Notes: a model not told the origin generated them from the letters alone. Counted from the stretch's first letter, positions 1 through 8,684 are shown. The stretch: DNA of 64,000 nucleotides from Cytophagales bacterium (GCA_027317105.1 DAHVFH010000132.1:35200-99199), one strand, 5' to 3'. Numbers and translations: made by a program.

Positions 1-801
1 GTTAATAGCCTTGGCGCCTTTAATGGCCGCTTCGCCCATTCGCTCCCGAAGTTCTTGGCTCACAACGGGGGATGGGGTTTCTTCCACTAATTTTTGATGC
101 CTGCGTTGAATAGAGCAATCGCGCTCGGATAAATGGCAAACTTTGCCGTATTGATCTCCCACAACCTGAATTTCTATATGACGAGGTTCTTCAACGAATT
201 TTTCCAAATAAAGACCGTCATTGCCGAAGGAGGCGCCTGCTTCCCGTTTGGCATCATCCCAGGCTTTTTTAAATTCGCTTTCGTTGTTGATGATGCGCAT
301 GCCCTTACCACCACCACCTGCAGTTGCTTTTACGATTACCGGATATTTTATTTTTTTTGCGATCTTAACCCCCTCTTCAATTGAACTAAGTAGTCCATCA
401 GATCCGGGAATTGTGGGGACACCGGCTTTCTTCATAGTGTCCTTAGCTGTGGCTTTGTCGCCCATGGCGTTGATCATGGCCGGTGTGGGGCCAATAAATT
501 TAATGCCATATTCTTGGCAGATAGCAGAGAATTCAGCCCGTTCAGACAAAAAACCATAGCCCGGGTGAATGGCGTCTGCATTGGTTATTTCAGCGGCTGA
601 AATAATCCGGGGGATATTTAGATACGAATCTTTACTAGGCGCATCACCAATGCAAACGGCCTCGTCTGCGAACCGTAGGTGCAAGCTTTCACGGTCGGCA
701 GTGGAGTAAACAGCAACTGTTTTAATATCCATCTCTTTGCAGGTACGAATGATACGTAACGCAATTTCTCCCCGGTTAGCAATTAATATTTTCTTAAACA
801 T
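1..801 (-). CDS. accC: Acetyl-CoA carboxylase, biotin carboxylase subunit (partial)
   Basis: Reading leftward from the ATG at 799-801 gives MFKKILIANRGEIALRIIR, the classical N-terminus of biotin carboxylase, then the HPGYGFLSE motif and the glycine-rich ATP-grasp loop KATAGGGGKGM near residue 165. About 267 codons are present before the window edge, of roughly 450-500 for the family, so the C-terminal part lies outside. The enzyme carboxylates the biotin on AccB with ATP and bicarbonate, the first half-reaction of malonyl-CoA synthesis. It lies 78 bases downstream of accB on the same strand and is probably cotranscribed with it. Very confident on family; incomplete only because of the window. 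Confidence 0.95.
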   Translation of the reverse strand, partial: MFKKILIANRGEIALRIIRTCKEMDIKTVAVYSTADRESLHLRFADEAVCIGDAPSKDSYLNIPRIISAAEITNADAIHPGYGFLSERAEFSAICQEYGIKFIGPTPAMINAMGDKATAKDTMKKAGVPTIPGSDGLLSSIEEGVKIAKKIKYPVIVKATAGGGGKGMRIINNESEFKKAWDDAKREAGASFGNDGLYLEKFVEEPRHIEIQVVGDQYGKVCHLSERDCSIQRRHQKLVEETPSPVVSQELRERMGEAAIKGAKAIN

Positions 802-879
802 AATTTAAATTCAAGGTTAAAATCCAAAGTTTACAACTTCGGAATTGAATGTTTTTAATGCCGAAGATTGAATTTTGAA

Positions 880-1434
880 TTAATCAGGCTCGACCACAAA
901 AAGTATCTGGTCATATTCTACAGGAGATGAATTTTCGATGGCTGCCTTAACGATGGTGCCAGAAACTTCTGATTCAATTTCATTGAACAACTTCATCGCC
1001 TCGATCATGCAAACCACCTGGCCTTTAGAAACCTTATCGCCAACGGAAACAAAGGGAGGCGAATCAGGATTAGAAGAACGATAAAATGTTCCGATCATAG
1101 GCGATTTGATTTCAACTGTAGTTTTTACAGCAGCTTTCGGGATTTCGGTTTTCGGAGCAGCTGCTGCAACTTGAGGGGCTGGCGAAAGTGCTACGGGCGC
1201 TGCCATGACCGGAGCTGATGATTTCAATACTTTTTGATCGGGCTCACGCTTTACGTGAAGTTTCAATTCCTTAGTTTCAATGTCCACTTCGTTCAAGCCG
1301 GATTGTGCAATGAAGTCAATTAGATCCCTGATTTCAGTGGTTTTCATTTCATTTTTGGTTTGAGGTTCAGTGGGTACGCGGGGAGCAGTTTTTTTTTGAG
1401 TGCTTTTGGTGCCGCTATTTTTACTTGTTGCCAT
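880..1434 (-). CDS. accB: Acetyl-CoA carboxylase biotin carboxyl carrier protein
   Basis: The 184-residue protein has an N-terminal segment TTEIRDLIDFIAQSGL (about residues 32-47) typical of AccB, an Ala/Pro-rich flexible linker (about 72-107), and a C-terminal biotinyl domain with EAMKLFNEIE, where Lys148 is the biotin attachment site. The first 29 residues (Lys/Thr/Ser rich, TKSTQKK) extend beyond the usual start, so initiation at Met30 is possible. It carries carboxybiotin between AccC and the carboxyltransferase. It sits 5 bases after efp and upstream of accC, an arrangement consistent with one operon for fatty-acid synthesis. Confidence 0.95.
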   Translation of the reverse strand: MATSKNSGTKSTQKKTAPRVPTEPQTKNEMKTTEIRDLIDFIAQSGLNEVDIETKELKLHVKREPDQKVLKSSAPVMAAPVALSPAPQVAAAAPKTEIPKAAVKTTVEIKSPMIGTFYRSSNPDSPPFVSVGDKVSKGQVVCMIEAMKLFNEIESEVSGTIVKAAIENSSPVEYDQILFVVEPD

Positions 1435-1439
1435 GAAAA

Positions 1440-2003
1440 TTATTTTACGCGTTCAACATATTCTCCATTAGCCGTCTTGATCTTAATGTTGTCACCAGTA
1501 TTAACAAATAAGGGTACACGGATTTCAGCTCCGGTATCAATTGTGGCTGCTTTCAAAGTGCGGGTTGCTGTGTCACCCTGCATGCCAGGTTCAGTATAAG
1601 TTACATTTACTACCACATGGGTGGGGGCTTCCGCGGTGATGGGTAAATTCCCGTTTTCAAAGGCGATCAAAAGCGTAACGCCTTCTTTGATATAATTAAC
1701 GGAATCGCCTAGCAATTCCTTGTCCAGATACACTTGTTCAAAAGTTTGGTTATCCATGCAGACTAAGCTTTCCCCATCCTGATAAAGGTATTGATATTCT
1801 TTGGTTTCTACCCGAAGTTGGTCTACGGCATCGCCAGGGCGGAATCGGTTTTCAACAATTTTCCCATTGCGTACGTTGCGCATTTTCACTTGATAAAATG
1901 CCCGCAAATTGCCTGGCGTCCGGTGCTGGAGTTCTTCTACTTGCACCACCTCGCCATTGTAGCGAATGAAACTTCCTTTATTTAGATCTGATACAGTAGC
2001 CAT
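1440..2003 (-). CDS. efp: Translation elongation factor P
   Basis: This 187-residue protein has the three-barrel EF-P layout, beginning MATVSDLNKGSFIRYNG and containing ENRFRPGDAV and VVNVTYTEPGMQGDT. EF-P binds between the ribosomal P and E sites and relieves stalling at polyproline. The tip loop reads HRTPGNLRAF, so the residue equivalent to E. coli Lys34 is Asn32; neither the lysine nor the arginine that other bacteria modify is present at the tip. No modification enzyme (EpmA/B, EarP, YmfI) is encoded nearby. The gene lies between fabH (50 bases away) and accB (5 bases away). Confidence 0.95.
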   Translation of the reverse strand: MATVSDLNKGSFIRYNGEVVQVEELQHRTPGNLRAFYQVKMRNVRNGKIVENRFRPGDAVDQLRVETKEYQYLYQDGESLVCMDNQTFEQVYLDKELLGDSVNYIKEGVTLLIAFENGNLPITAEAPTHVVVNVTYTEPGMQGDTATRTLKAATIDTGAEIRVPLFVNTGDNIKIKTANGEYVERVK

Positions 2004-2053
2004 GATTAATTCAAAAAATTAAAATTCAATATTCAAAATTCAAGATAAAACTC

Positions 2054-3058
2054 CTAACGTTTGGCGCCATCGTATGCCCACTTTACATAAACGGCACCCC
2101 AGGTGAAGCCACCGCCAAAGGCAGCCATGATGAGATTATCCCCCTTTTTTAGTTTCTGTTCATAATCCCACAGCAAAAGCGGGATGGTTCCTCCCGTAGT
2201 GTTCCCATACCGCTCAATATTCATCATTACCTTATCTGAACTAATTCCTACCCGATTGGCAGTTGCATCAATGATTCTTTTGTTGGCCTGATGCGGAACT
2301 AGCCAGGAGATGGTTTCAGGAGTAAGATGATTACGTTCTGCAACTTGCGCTGCCACTTCGGCCATATTGGTAACGGCAAATTTATAAACGGCTGCTCCTT
2401 CTTGATACACAAAGTGCATTTTATTGTCAACGGTTTCATGCGATGCTGGCTTGCGGCTGCCACCGGCTTTCATGTGCAAATAGGTTTCCCCAGTGCCATC
2501 GCTTTTTAAAATGGAATCCATAACACCTACCTCTTCGGTGGTGGGTTCTAATAGAACGCAACCAGCACCATCCCCGAAAATGATGCACGTAGTGCGATCC
2601 GTATAGTCAAGGATGGCTGACATCTTGTCTCCACCGATGACTATTATTTTTTTGTACATACCCGATTGGATGAAACTTGCTCCTGTATTAAGACCGTAAA
2701 GAAACCCGGAACATGCAGCCGCTAAATCAAAACTGAAGGCATTGGTTGCACCCACCGCTGAGGCAACAATATTTGCTGTAGCAGGAAAGGTAAGATCGGG
2801 AGTAACCGTGGCAAAGATGATACAATCAATTTCTTTAGGGTCAGTTTTGGTTTTGGCCAGCATGTCTTTCACTGCGGCAATGCCCATTACGGACACACCT
2901 TGATCTTCACCCTTTAGAATTCTGCGTTCCTTAATTCCTGTTCGAGTGGTAATCCACTCGTCATTGGTATCCACCATGGTTTCCAATTCTTTATTAGTAA
3001 GGATATAGTCTGGAACATATCCGCCTACTCCCGTAATGGCTGCCCTTAGCTTATTCAT
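2054..3058 (-). CDS. fabH: Beta-ketoacyl-ACP synthase III
   Basis: The 334-residue thiolase-fold enzyme condenses an acyl-CoA primer with malonyl-ACP to start fatty-acid synthesis. The Cys-His-Asn triad is visible: Cys116 in AAACSGFL, His in VPHQANKRI (about residue 252) and Asn in ERYGNTTGGT (about 284). Its length is normal. In many bacteria plsX lies between rpmF and fabH; here rpmF and fabH are neighbours with no plsX. A terminator-like hairpin ends 18 bases before the ATG at 3056-3058, so expression may be attenuated or the upstream operon may end there. Confidence 0.95.
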   Translation of the reverse strand: MNKLRAAITGVGGYVPDYILTNKELETMVDTNDEWITTRTGIKERRILKGEDQGVSVMGIAAVKDMLAKTKTDPKEIDCIIFATVTPDLTFPATANIVASAVGATNAFSFDLAAACSGFLYGLNTGASFIQSGMYKKIIVIGGDKMSAILDYTDRTTCIIFGDGAGCVLLEPTTEEVGVMDSILKSDGTGETYLHMKAGGSRKPASHETVDNKMHFVYQEGAAVYKFAVTNMAEVAAQVAERNHLTPETISWLVPHQANKRIIDATANRVGISSDKVMMNIERYGNTTGGTIPLLLWDYEQKLKKGDNLIMAAFGGGFTWGAVYVKWAYDGAKR

Positions 3059-3076
3059 AATCTTCTGCCGACCTTT

Positions 3077-3111
3077 AAAAATAAAAAGACCCGACTGAAA
3101 TTCAATCGGGT
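3077..3111 (-). terminator. Intrinsic terminator-like hairpin before fabH
   Basis: On the minus strand an 11-base arm ACCCGATTGAA is followed almost directly by its partner TTCAGTCGGGT (one G-U pair; the apical pairs must open to form a loop), then CTTTTTATTTTT. It lies downstream of rpmF and only 18 bases before the fabH start codon. There is no room for a promoter between the U-tract and fabH, so it either terminates the rpmF transcript or works as a leader attenuator for fabH-efp-accBC. Confidence 0.7.
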
Positions 3112-3207
3112 ATTACTAATGAGAAAGTTAATTCAACTGCACAGTTAGTTTAGTGAAGTCAATCGGTTTTGAAAAAAAAATGATTCTCAAAAAATCAGGC
3201 ATGGCGC

Positions 3208-3399
3208 TTATGCCAATACTTCTTTTTCCATTACCACATTTCCTTTAAAGAATAATTTGCCCTCATGCCAAAAGGCGCGGTGGGGCAAATGATGTTCTCC
3301 TGTAGTGGGGCATACCGCTTGTGCTTTTGCAACGGCTTTGTAATGTGTCCTTCTTTTATCCCTGCGGGTCTTCGAGGTTTTTCGTTTTGGATTTGGCAT
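3208..3399 (-). CDS. rpmF: 50S ribosomal protein L32 (zinc-free variant)
   Basis: The 63-residue basic protein begins MPNPKRKTSKTRRDKRRTHYK, the conserved L32 N-terminus. The region that usually forms a four-cysteine zinc ribbon reads VCPTTGEHHLPHRAFW, leaving one cysteine, so it cannot bind zinc in the usual way. Related Bacteroidota also have such variants as far as I recall. It lies 18 bases after the DUF177 gene, the widely conserved DUF177-rpmF pair. Confidence 0.95.
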   Translation of the reverse strand: MPNPKRKTSKTRRDKRRTHYKAVAKAQAVCPTTGEHHLPHRAFWHEGKLFFKGNVVMEKEVLA

Positions 3400-3417
3400 A
3401 ACCTAAATTTATTGATT

Positions 3418-3927
3418 CTATTTTAACTTTTTTAACATTTCCCATCTTGGATCGATCATCTCTTCTTCTGGTGTTGTAGAGGAGGAATAAATGACCTTTC
3501 CTTCTGTATCGTCCTCGGGCTCTAACTGAAACCTGGGATGAAGCTTTTTTATTGGTATTTCCAATACTATAAATTCGTACATCAGTTGACCAACATCTAT
3601 TTTTTGCTGATCATGCGTAATGATAATAATTTCTTCGCTGACTTCTTTCTCTTCTTCTCCGTATTTGAAAACGACTTGTTTTGAAATAGAAATAGGATGG
3701 TTAAACTCATCCAGACTCCGATCACAAATCAACAAAGCATTTCCTTTAATCTTAAAATCAGCTTCAATGAACGTTTCACTTTTGTCAAGGGACACATGAG
3801 CTTCAAAATCACCCTTTCCTATAACCTCTTGACCATACTTCTCAAAAAAGTCATTCCCAAGTTGAAAATCAAATTGGTGAATACCTCTGCTTAAACCAAG
3901 TACGCCAACACTAAAATCCCTTGCCAT
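3418..3927 (-). CDS. DUF177 (YceD-family) protein upstream of rpmF
   Basis: A 169-residue acidic protein with no signal peptide. Position directly upstream of rpmF, the pattern of alternating strands around DEAHVSLDKSETFIEADFKIKG-like segments, and the acidic C-terminal stretch LEPEDDTEGKVIY near residues 140-152 match the DUF177/YceD family. Related proteins in other organisms have been linked to 23S rRNA accumulation and large-subunit assembly; that role is inferred here. The C-terminus ends in DPRWEMLKKLK, typical of Bacteroidota members. A Bacteroidota-type -7 box lies about 25 bases upstream. Confidence 0.85.
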   Translation of the reverse strand: MARDFSVGVLGLSRGIHQFDFQLGNDFFEKYGQEVIGKGDFEAHVSLDKSETFIEADFKIKGNALLICDRSLDEFNHPISISKQVVFKYGEEEKEVSEEIIIITHDQQKIDVGQLMYEFIVLEIPIKKLHPRFQLEPEDDTEGKVIYSSSTTPEEEMIDPRWEMLKKLK

Positions 3928-3951
3928 TCAAGGTTCTTAAAATTAAGACGG

Positions 3952-3959
3952 CAAATTTA
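3952..3959 (-). promoter_or_regulatory. -7 box TAAATTTG upstream of DUF177-rpmF
   Basis: On the minus strand TAAATTTG matches the Bacteroidota -7 consensus TAnnTTTG exactly. A TTG lies 22 bases farther upstream, slightly more than the usual 19-21, so the -33 part is weak. The box is 25 bases before the DUF177 ATG. Confidence 0.45.
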
Positions 3960-4029
3960 TCACGTTTTGCCGGATATATGGCAATCCTACGCTGTTTTTT
4001 AAAAGTGGATAGTGGGAAATTGGAAGGAA

Positions 4030-4416
4030 TCAAAGATATTCGATTAAAACCATCGATTTTAACTCTTTAGAGGACTTTTTGTCAAAATTCTCGATTAGGT
4101 ACTCAACTACGCTTTTCTTGAACCCCAGTTTAATAGCTATGCTTTTCACAAATATTAGCTCACTTTCAAAGATTTTATGATCTACAAAGATCAATCGAAT
4201 ACACGCAATCAGGTAGTCAAATTTTTGGTCGTTGGAAAGCGCACCCAAGGTTCCTATAGATTCCGGGTTTTTGATTAGTAGATTAACATCTTCGTCTGAA
4301 TAATTACGCTCTTTAGCAATTTTAAATATCATGTCCCTTTCGGCTTGCGCAAAGTGTTTGTCGGCTTCCGCTAATTGGATTAAGATATTGAGCTGTTTTT
4401 TTGTAACGATGTCCAT
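4030..4416 (-). CDS. TerB-like helical protein
   Basis: A 128-residue soluble, probably all-helical protein. The repeated pattern LAEADKHFAQAERDMIFKIA ... RLIFVDHKIFESELIFVKSIA matches the acidic-helix signature of the TerB/DUF533 fold, in which D-x-x-x-x-x-E-x-x-x-I segments occur twice. No signal peptide or membrane segment is seen. It sits alone between pdxA and DUF177, all on the minus strand, 102 bases upstream of the DUF177 start and 80 bases after pdxA. Its function is not known; a role in tellurite or phage stress should not be assumed from the fold alone. Confidence 0.6.
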   Translation of the reverse strand: MDIVTKKQLNILIQLAEADKHFAQAERDMIFKIAKERNYSDEDVNLLIKNPESIGTLGALSNDQKFDYLIACIRLIFVDHKIFESELIFVKSIAIKLGFKKSVVEYLIENFDKKSSKELKSMVLIEYL

Positions 4417-4496
4417 TTAAACTTTTACTTTATTCAAAGGTACAAACTCCTTCGTATCTTAAAAATGCGCTTTAAGCCGAAATGCCACACTTTTCG

Positions 4497-5525
4497 CTAA
4501 ACAGTCTTAGCTGCCTCTTTTCTATGTTTTATGATATCGCACGCCAAATAGATTGCTTGGCGCATGGAGCTTTCATCTGCTTGATTTTTCCCTGCAATGG
4601 CATAGGCGGTTCCATGGTCAGGTGAAGTGCGTACGATCGGAAGGCCTGCGGTAAAATTCACACCGCTTTCAAAGTCGATCGCTTTAAACGCCACTAAGCC
4701 CTGGTCATGATACATGGCAAGAACCGCATCAAATTTGAAGTGTTGGCCCGAGGCAAAAAAACCATCGGCAGGAAAAGGCCCCATTATTAGCTTACCTTTA
4801 GTTTTTAATTCGTCAATTACTGGCTTGATAATTTCTTGTTCTTCAGTTCCTAGTAATCCTTCATCCCCCGCGTGTGGATTTAGCCCCAAGACGGCAATCT
4901 TTGGCTTGCTGATATTAAAATCATTCTTTAAGGTGAGCTCTAGCAAGCGAATTTTTAATTCCACGCGATCACGGGTAATATGACTGGCAATATCTTTTAC
5001 AGGAATGTGCTCGGTTACCAATCCGATTTTCAAACTGTTTCCTACAAGCAACATCAGGCTTTCCCCAGCCTTGAATTCCTCGGTCAGAAATTCAGTATGT
5101 CCTTTGAAAGGAAACTCATCTCCATGAATGGTATTTTTGTCTATGGGTGCAGTTACCATCGCATCGATCAATCCTTCTTTCAATTCTTCAACGGCTTTGT
5201 TTAAAGACAGGAGAGCCGCTTTGCCAGCTACCCGGGAAGGTTGGCCTGGATTTATTTCCATCATATCTTCCCAACAATTTACCACGTTGATTGCTTTAGC
5301 AAAGAATTGTCCCTTTGTTTTTACCTGACTGTAATTGAATTCTTCAAGATCCATCAGTTTCCGGTAATACGAAAGGGCGCGGGTAGAGCCGTAGATGACC
5401 GGAGTTAAAATTGAAAGGAGACGGCTATCGGCTAGTGCTTTGATCACTACCTCGGTACCGATTCCGTTTAGATCACCGAGTGTGATGCCGATGCGTGGCT
5501 TATCTGTTGTGGGGGCGGATGTCAT
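4497..5525 (-). CDS. pdxA: 4-hydroxythreonine-4-phosphate dehydrogenase
   Basis: The 342-residue enzyme oxidises 4-phosphohydroxy-L-threonine in the DXP-dependent pathway to pyridoxal phosphate. Visible signatures are IGITLGDLNGIGTEV at the N-terminus, the metal-binding histidines in FKGHTEFL and MYHDQGLVAFK, and FPADGFFASG near residue 255. Its length is normal. It is divergent from rsmA with a 71-base intergenic region, and head-to-tail with the TerB-like gene. Association of pdxA with DUF177-rpmF-fabH is common in this phylum. Confidence 0.95.
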   Translation of the reverse strand: MTSAPTTDKPRIGITLGDLNGIGTEVVIKALADSRLLSILTPVIYGSTRALSYYRKLMDLEEFNYSQVKTKGQFFAKAINVVNCWEDMMEINPGQPSRVAGKAALLSLNKAVEELKEGLIDAMVTAPIDKNTIHGDEFPFKGHTEFLTEEFKAGESLMLLVGNSLKIGLVTEHIPVKDIASHITRDRVELKIRLLELTLKNDFNISKPKIAVLGLNPHAGDEGLLGTEEQEIIKPVIDELKTKGKLIMGPFPADGFFASGQHFKFDAVLAMYHDQGLVAFKAIDFESGVNFTAGLPIVRTSPDHGTAYAIAGKNQADESSMRQAIYLACDIIKHRKEAAKTV

Positions 5526-5596
5526 TGAATAGTTTCTAGTTGGCGCAAGTTAGTTAATTCGATATTGAATGTTCAATTTTGATTTTTTGAATAGCA

Positions 5597-6373
5597 ATGG
5601 TTCGTCCTAAAAAATTCCTTGGTCAGCATTTCCTCAAAGACCAAAATATAGCCGCAAAGATTGTGAATGCGCTGGAATTGCCGAATGGAAAAAATTTTGT
5701 TTTGGAAATCGGTCCGGGTACAGGAGTGCTCACAAAAATTTTAATGGCTAAACCGGATGTGGATTTATACATGGTCGAGATTGATCGCGAGGCGGTGGCT
5801 TATCTTAAGCAACAGTATTCGGATGTTGCCGATAAAATAAGAGAAGATGATATTTTGCGCATGGATTTGTCCACTTTGACTCAGCAGCCCATTTATATCA
5901 TTGGGAATTTTCCATACAATATTTCTTCACAAATTTTTTTTAAAACGCTTCAGCACAGGGATCAGGTCACGCAAGTGGTGTGCATGTTGCAAAAGGAAGT
6001 GGCCGAACGTATAGCTGAAAAGAAGGGAAGCAAAACCTATGGTATTTTGAGCGTTCTTTTGCAGGCGTACTACGACATTGAGTTTCTCTTCAAAGTTCCA
6101 CCTGGTGTTTTTTTTCCACCGCCCAAAGTGATGTCAGCGGTAATCCGTTTGAAAAGGAATGAAAGAGAAAAACTTCCATGCGATGAAGCTTTGTTTCAGA
6201 AGGTTGTCAAGCAAGGGTTTCAAAACCGGAGGAAAACCTTGCGCAATGCGCTCAAACCTCTAAATTTGCCAGGCTCAATTTTATCCCATGCCTTTATGGA
6301 TTTAAGAGCCGAACAATTGAGTGTAAATGATTTTATCTCGCTTACTTTTCAAATAGAACATGCCGGTGAATGA
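5597..6373 (+). CDS. rsmA: 16S rRNA dimethyladenosine transferase
   Basis: This 258-residue SAM-dependent methyltransferase (KsgA) dimethylates two adjacent adenines in the 3'-terminal helix of 16S rRNA. It begins MVRPKKFLGQHFLKD, has the SAM-binding loop LEIGPGTGVLT near residues 36-46 and the catalytic NFPYNISSQI near 113-122, and ends with the usual small helical domain (GFQNRRKTLRNAL). Its stop codon overlaps the start of mgtE by 14 bases, so the two are translationally coupled. Confidence 0.97.
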   Translation: MVRPKKFLGQHFLKDQNIAAKIVNALELPNGKNFVLEIGPGTGVLTKILMAKPDVDLYMVEIDREAVAYLKQQYSDVADKIREDDILRMDLSTLTQQPIYIIGNFPYNISSQIFFKTLQHRDQVTQVVCMLQKEVAERIAEKKGSKTYGILSVLLQAYYDIEFLFKVPPGVFFPPPKVMSAVIRLKRNEREKLPCDEALFQKVVKQGFQNRRKTLRNALKPLNLPGSILSHAFMDLRAEQLSVNDFISLTFQIEHAGE

Positions 6374-7721
6374 ATTTGCAGAATTTGAGCTGACTAAAGA
6401 ATTCCGTGACCGGTTTCAGCAAGCCCTGGATGAGCACGATGGGGATTTTGTCTACACTTCGCTGGAGGAAGTAAACCCTGTTGATATTACTTCTTTGCTC
6501 TATGAATTTTCAAGTGAGGAGTCTAAATATGTTCTTGATTTGCTTTCATTGCAAGTCCAATCGCAGATCATCAAAGATATGGACTCCGATGCTCGGAAAA
6601 ATTTTCTTTCCATTTATTCGAGCGAAGAGTTAACGGCTATTGTCAACTTATTGGATTCGGATGACGCGGCTGATATTCTAAATGAATTGCCCATCAAAAC
6701 CAGTGAAGAGATTATTGCTAACCTGGATTCCGATCTGAAACTGCAAGTGATCGATCTTCTTCGCTATGACGAAAACGTGGCAGGCGGTCTGATGGCCAAA
6801 GAATTGATAAAGGCGCATTGGAATTGGACGGTCGTGGAGTGCATTGAGGAAATAAGGAAGCAAGCGGAAAGTGTCACCAAACTATATGCCGTTTGGGTAG
6901 TGGATGAAAATGAAAGGTTGCTGGGTCGGGTGGCGCTTCAAGAATTGATATTGAGCGATTCTAAAACATTGATCAAAGATATCTATGACGATGACATTGT
7001 TTCGGTGGAAACATACATGGAAGATCGAGAAGTGGCAGAGATCATGAGGAAATATGATTTGGAGTCGGTACCCGTTGTTAATGTGCAAGGCCAATTGGTT
7101 GGTCGCATTACCATAGATGATGTAGTGGATGTGATTTCAGAACAAGCCGAGGAGGAACGCCAGCTGATGAGCGGTATTACCGAAGATGTGGAGGAAGATG
7201 ATAGCCTTTGGAAAAATGTGCGCGCCCGGTTACCGTGGTTGCTGATCGGTATTTTTGGTGGAATGCTGAGTGCAAGGTTTATGGGTTTCTTTGAACATGA
7301 GCTGGCAAAAGTTACGGCAATTGCATTTTTTGTTCCGCTCATTCAAGCTACTGGTGGAAATGTGGGCATCCAATCTTCTGGGTTGGTGGTTCAGAGTTTG
7401 GTTAGCCCAGGTTACGTTGAAGAGGGCATCGGGAAACGCCTTGTAAAAGTTTTTAGTGTAGCACTTCTCAATGGCTTGTTACTTTCTTTAATCGTTTTGG
7501 GCTCAACCTACCTGTTATTCAGCAACCATCAGCTTTCCTTAATTGTTTCCTTTGCTCTTTTTTGCGTGGTTTTATTCTCCTCTTTTGTAGGAACAATTAC
7601 ACCCATGATTATCAATCGATTAGGTTTCAATCCGGCCCTAGCATCAGGGCCATTCATAACAACCACGAGCGACTTATTGGGTCTCACCATTTATTTTTTG
7701 ACTGTTCAGGTATTGATTTAA
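6360..7721 (+). CDS. mgtE: Magnesium transporter MgtE
   Basis: The 453-residue protein shows the MgtE order: an N-terminal helical superhelix (about residues 10-130, with LLDSDDAADILNELP), tandem CBS domains (about 135-260, with VVNVQGQLVGRITIDD), and five membrane helices from about residue 285. The pore-region motif PLIQATGGNVGIQSS is intact. It imports Mg2+ (possibly Co2+) and closes when cytosolic Mg2+ occupies the N/CBS domains. The ATG at 6360 overlaps rsmA, and its length is normal. Confidence 0.95.
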   Translation: MPVNEFAEFELTKEFRDRFQQALDEHDGDFVYTSLEEVNPVDITSLLYEFSSEESKYVLDLLSLQVQSQIIKDMDSDARKNFLSIYSSEELTAIVNLLDSDDAADILNELPIKTSEEIIANLDSDLKLQVIDLLRYDENVAGGLMAKELIKAHWNWTVVECIEEIRKQAESVTKLYAVWVVDENERLLGRVALQELILSDSKTLIKDIYDDDIVSVETYMEDREVAEIMRKYDLESVPVVNVQGQLVGRITIDDVVDVISEQAEEERQLMSGITEDVEEDDSLWKNVRARLPWLLIGIFGGMLSARFMGFFEHELAKVTAIAFFVPLIQATGGNVGIQSSGLVVQSLVSPGYVEEGIGKRLVKVFSVALLNGLLLSLIVLGSTYLLFSNHQLSLIVSFALFCVVLFSSFVGTITPMIINRLGFNPALASGPFITTTSDLLGLTIYFLTVQVLI

Positions 7722-7836
7722 GCCAACCCGCCAACGGATGTAATATTCGTTGCTAAAGTGAAGTGTTTAAGGTTGAGGGTATGACTACTTTTGGTTTTTT
7801 AATTCAATAAGTTGAATTTGTTTATTTTCGGGTAAC

Positions 7837-8682
7837 GTGAAAGAAAAGAGAAGTATAAAGCAAAGACTAAGAGACAAGTTTGATGAGGTGGTTGAAAAAC
7901 CGTTACTCACCAGTGCTATTGTTTTATTACTTGTGGCCATTTTGGTGATCACCTTGAGTCTAAATTATTACATCAACGAATTTCATAATTTTTGGGGGCA
8001 AGTGTTGGCAGAAGCCCACGGCATGATTTTCGATATTGCGGTGATAGGTATTTTGATTTTTTGGTTAAACCAAAATGGAGAAGTTCGTCAGCGAATCCGA
8101 ACATACAAAGATGAGATTGATGACTTTCGTTTGTGGGAATCGGAAGAGGCCGCGTTTCGTACCGTGGGTAATATTAAACGATTAAATCGCCATAAAATTT
8201 ATGAGATCAATTTAGTGAACTGCCACCTTTCACGCACAAACTTAAGCCACGTAAATTTAAGCGCCTCTAATCTTAATTCGGCAAATCTTTCCAATTCATC
8301 CCTGATAGAAATAAATTTGGAGAATACCCGCCTCAACCAAACCATTTTCGAAAACTCAAACCTGAACCAAGCCCTTTTAAAAGGAGCGTATGCCAGTGGT
8401 GCTAATTTCAAAGATGCTTTTCTCATCAAAGCCAATTTTGAAAATGCCTTTCTGATTAAGACAAATTTTAAAAACGCCTATCTTATGGAGGCGAACCTCC
8501 AAAATAGTTATTTGATGGGTGCAGATTTTGAAAACGCAAGCTTGTACAAGGCTGATCTCCGGGGCACAAAAGGATTAACGATCGATCAACTCGCCAAGGC
8601 AAAGACCTTATACCTTGCCTTGTTTGATGACAAACTTATGGAACAAGTGAAGGAAATCATTCCGGAATTGGTAGGTAGTTAA
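7837..8682 (+). CDS. Membrane-anchored pentapeptide-repeat protein
   Basis: GTG start at 7837; 281 residues. Two hydrophobic stretches (about residues 24-46 and 58-80) should anchor it in the inner membrane. From about residue 120 to 255 a run of A(N/D)Lxx-type pentapeptides (NLSHVNLSASNLNSANLSN, then ANFKDAFLIKANFENAF) predicts a right-handed square beta-helix. The central repeats use Phe and Leu at the buried position. Function unknown; soluble pentapeptide proteins such as Qnr mimic DNA, but the membrane anchor here argues against that role. It is followed by the greA promoter, whose -33 box starts 3 bases after its stop. Confidence 0.85.
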   Translation: MKEKRSIKQRLRDKFDEVVEKPLLTSAIVLLLVAILVITLSLNYYINEFHNFWGQVLAEAHGMIFDIAVIGILIFWLNQNGEVRQRIRTYKDEIDDFRLWESEEAAFRTVGNIKRLNRHKIYEINLVNCHLSRTNLSHVNLSASNLNSANLSNSSLIEINLENTRLNQTIFENSNLNQALLKGAYASGANFKDAFLIKANFENAFLIKTNFKNAYLMEANLQNSYLMGADFENASLYKADLRGTKGLTIDQLAKAKTLYLALFDDKLMEQVKEIIPELVGS

Positions 8683-8684
8683 TT

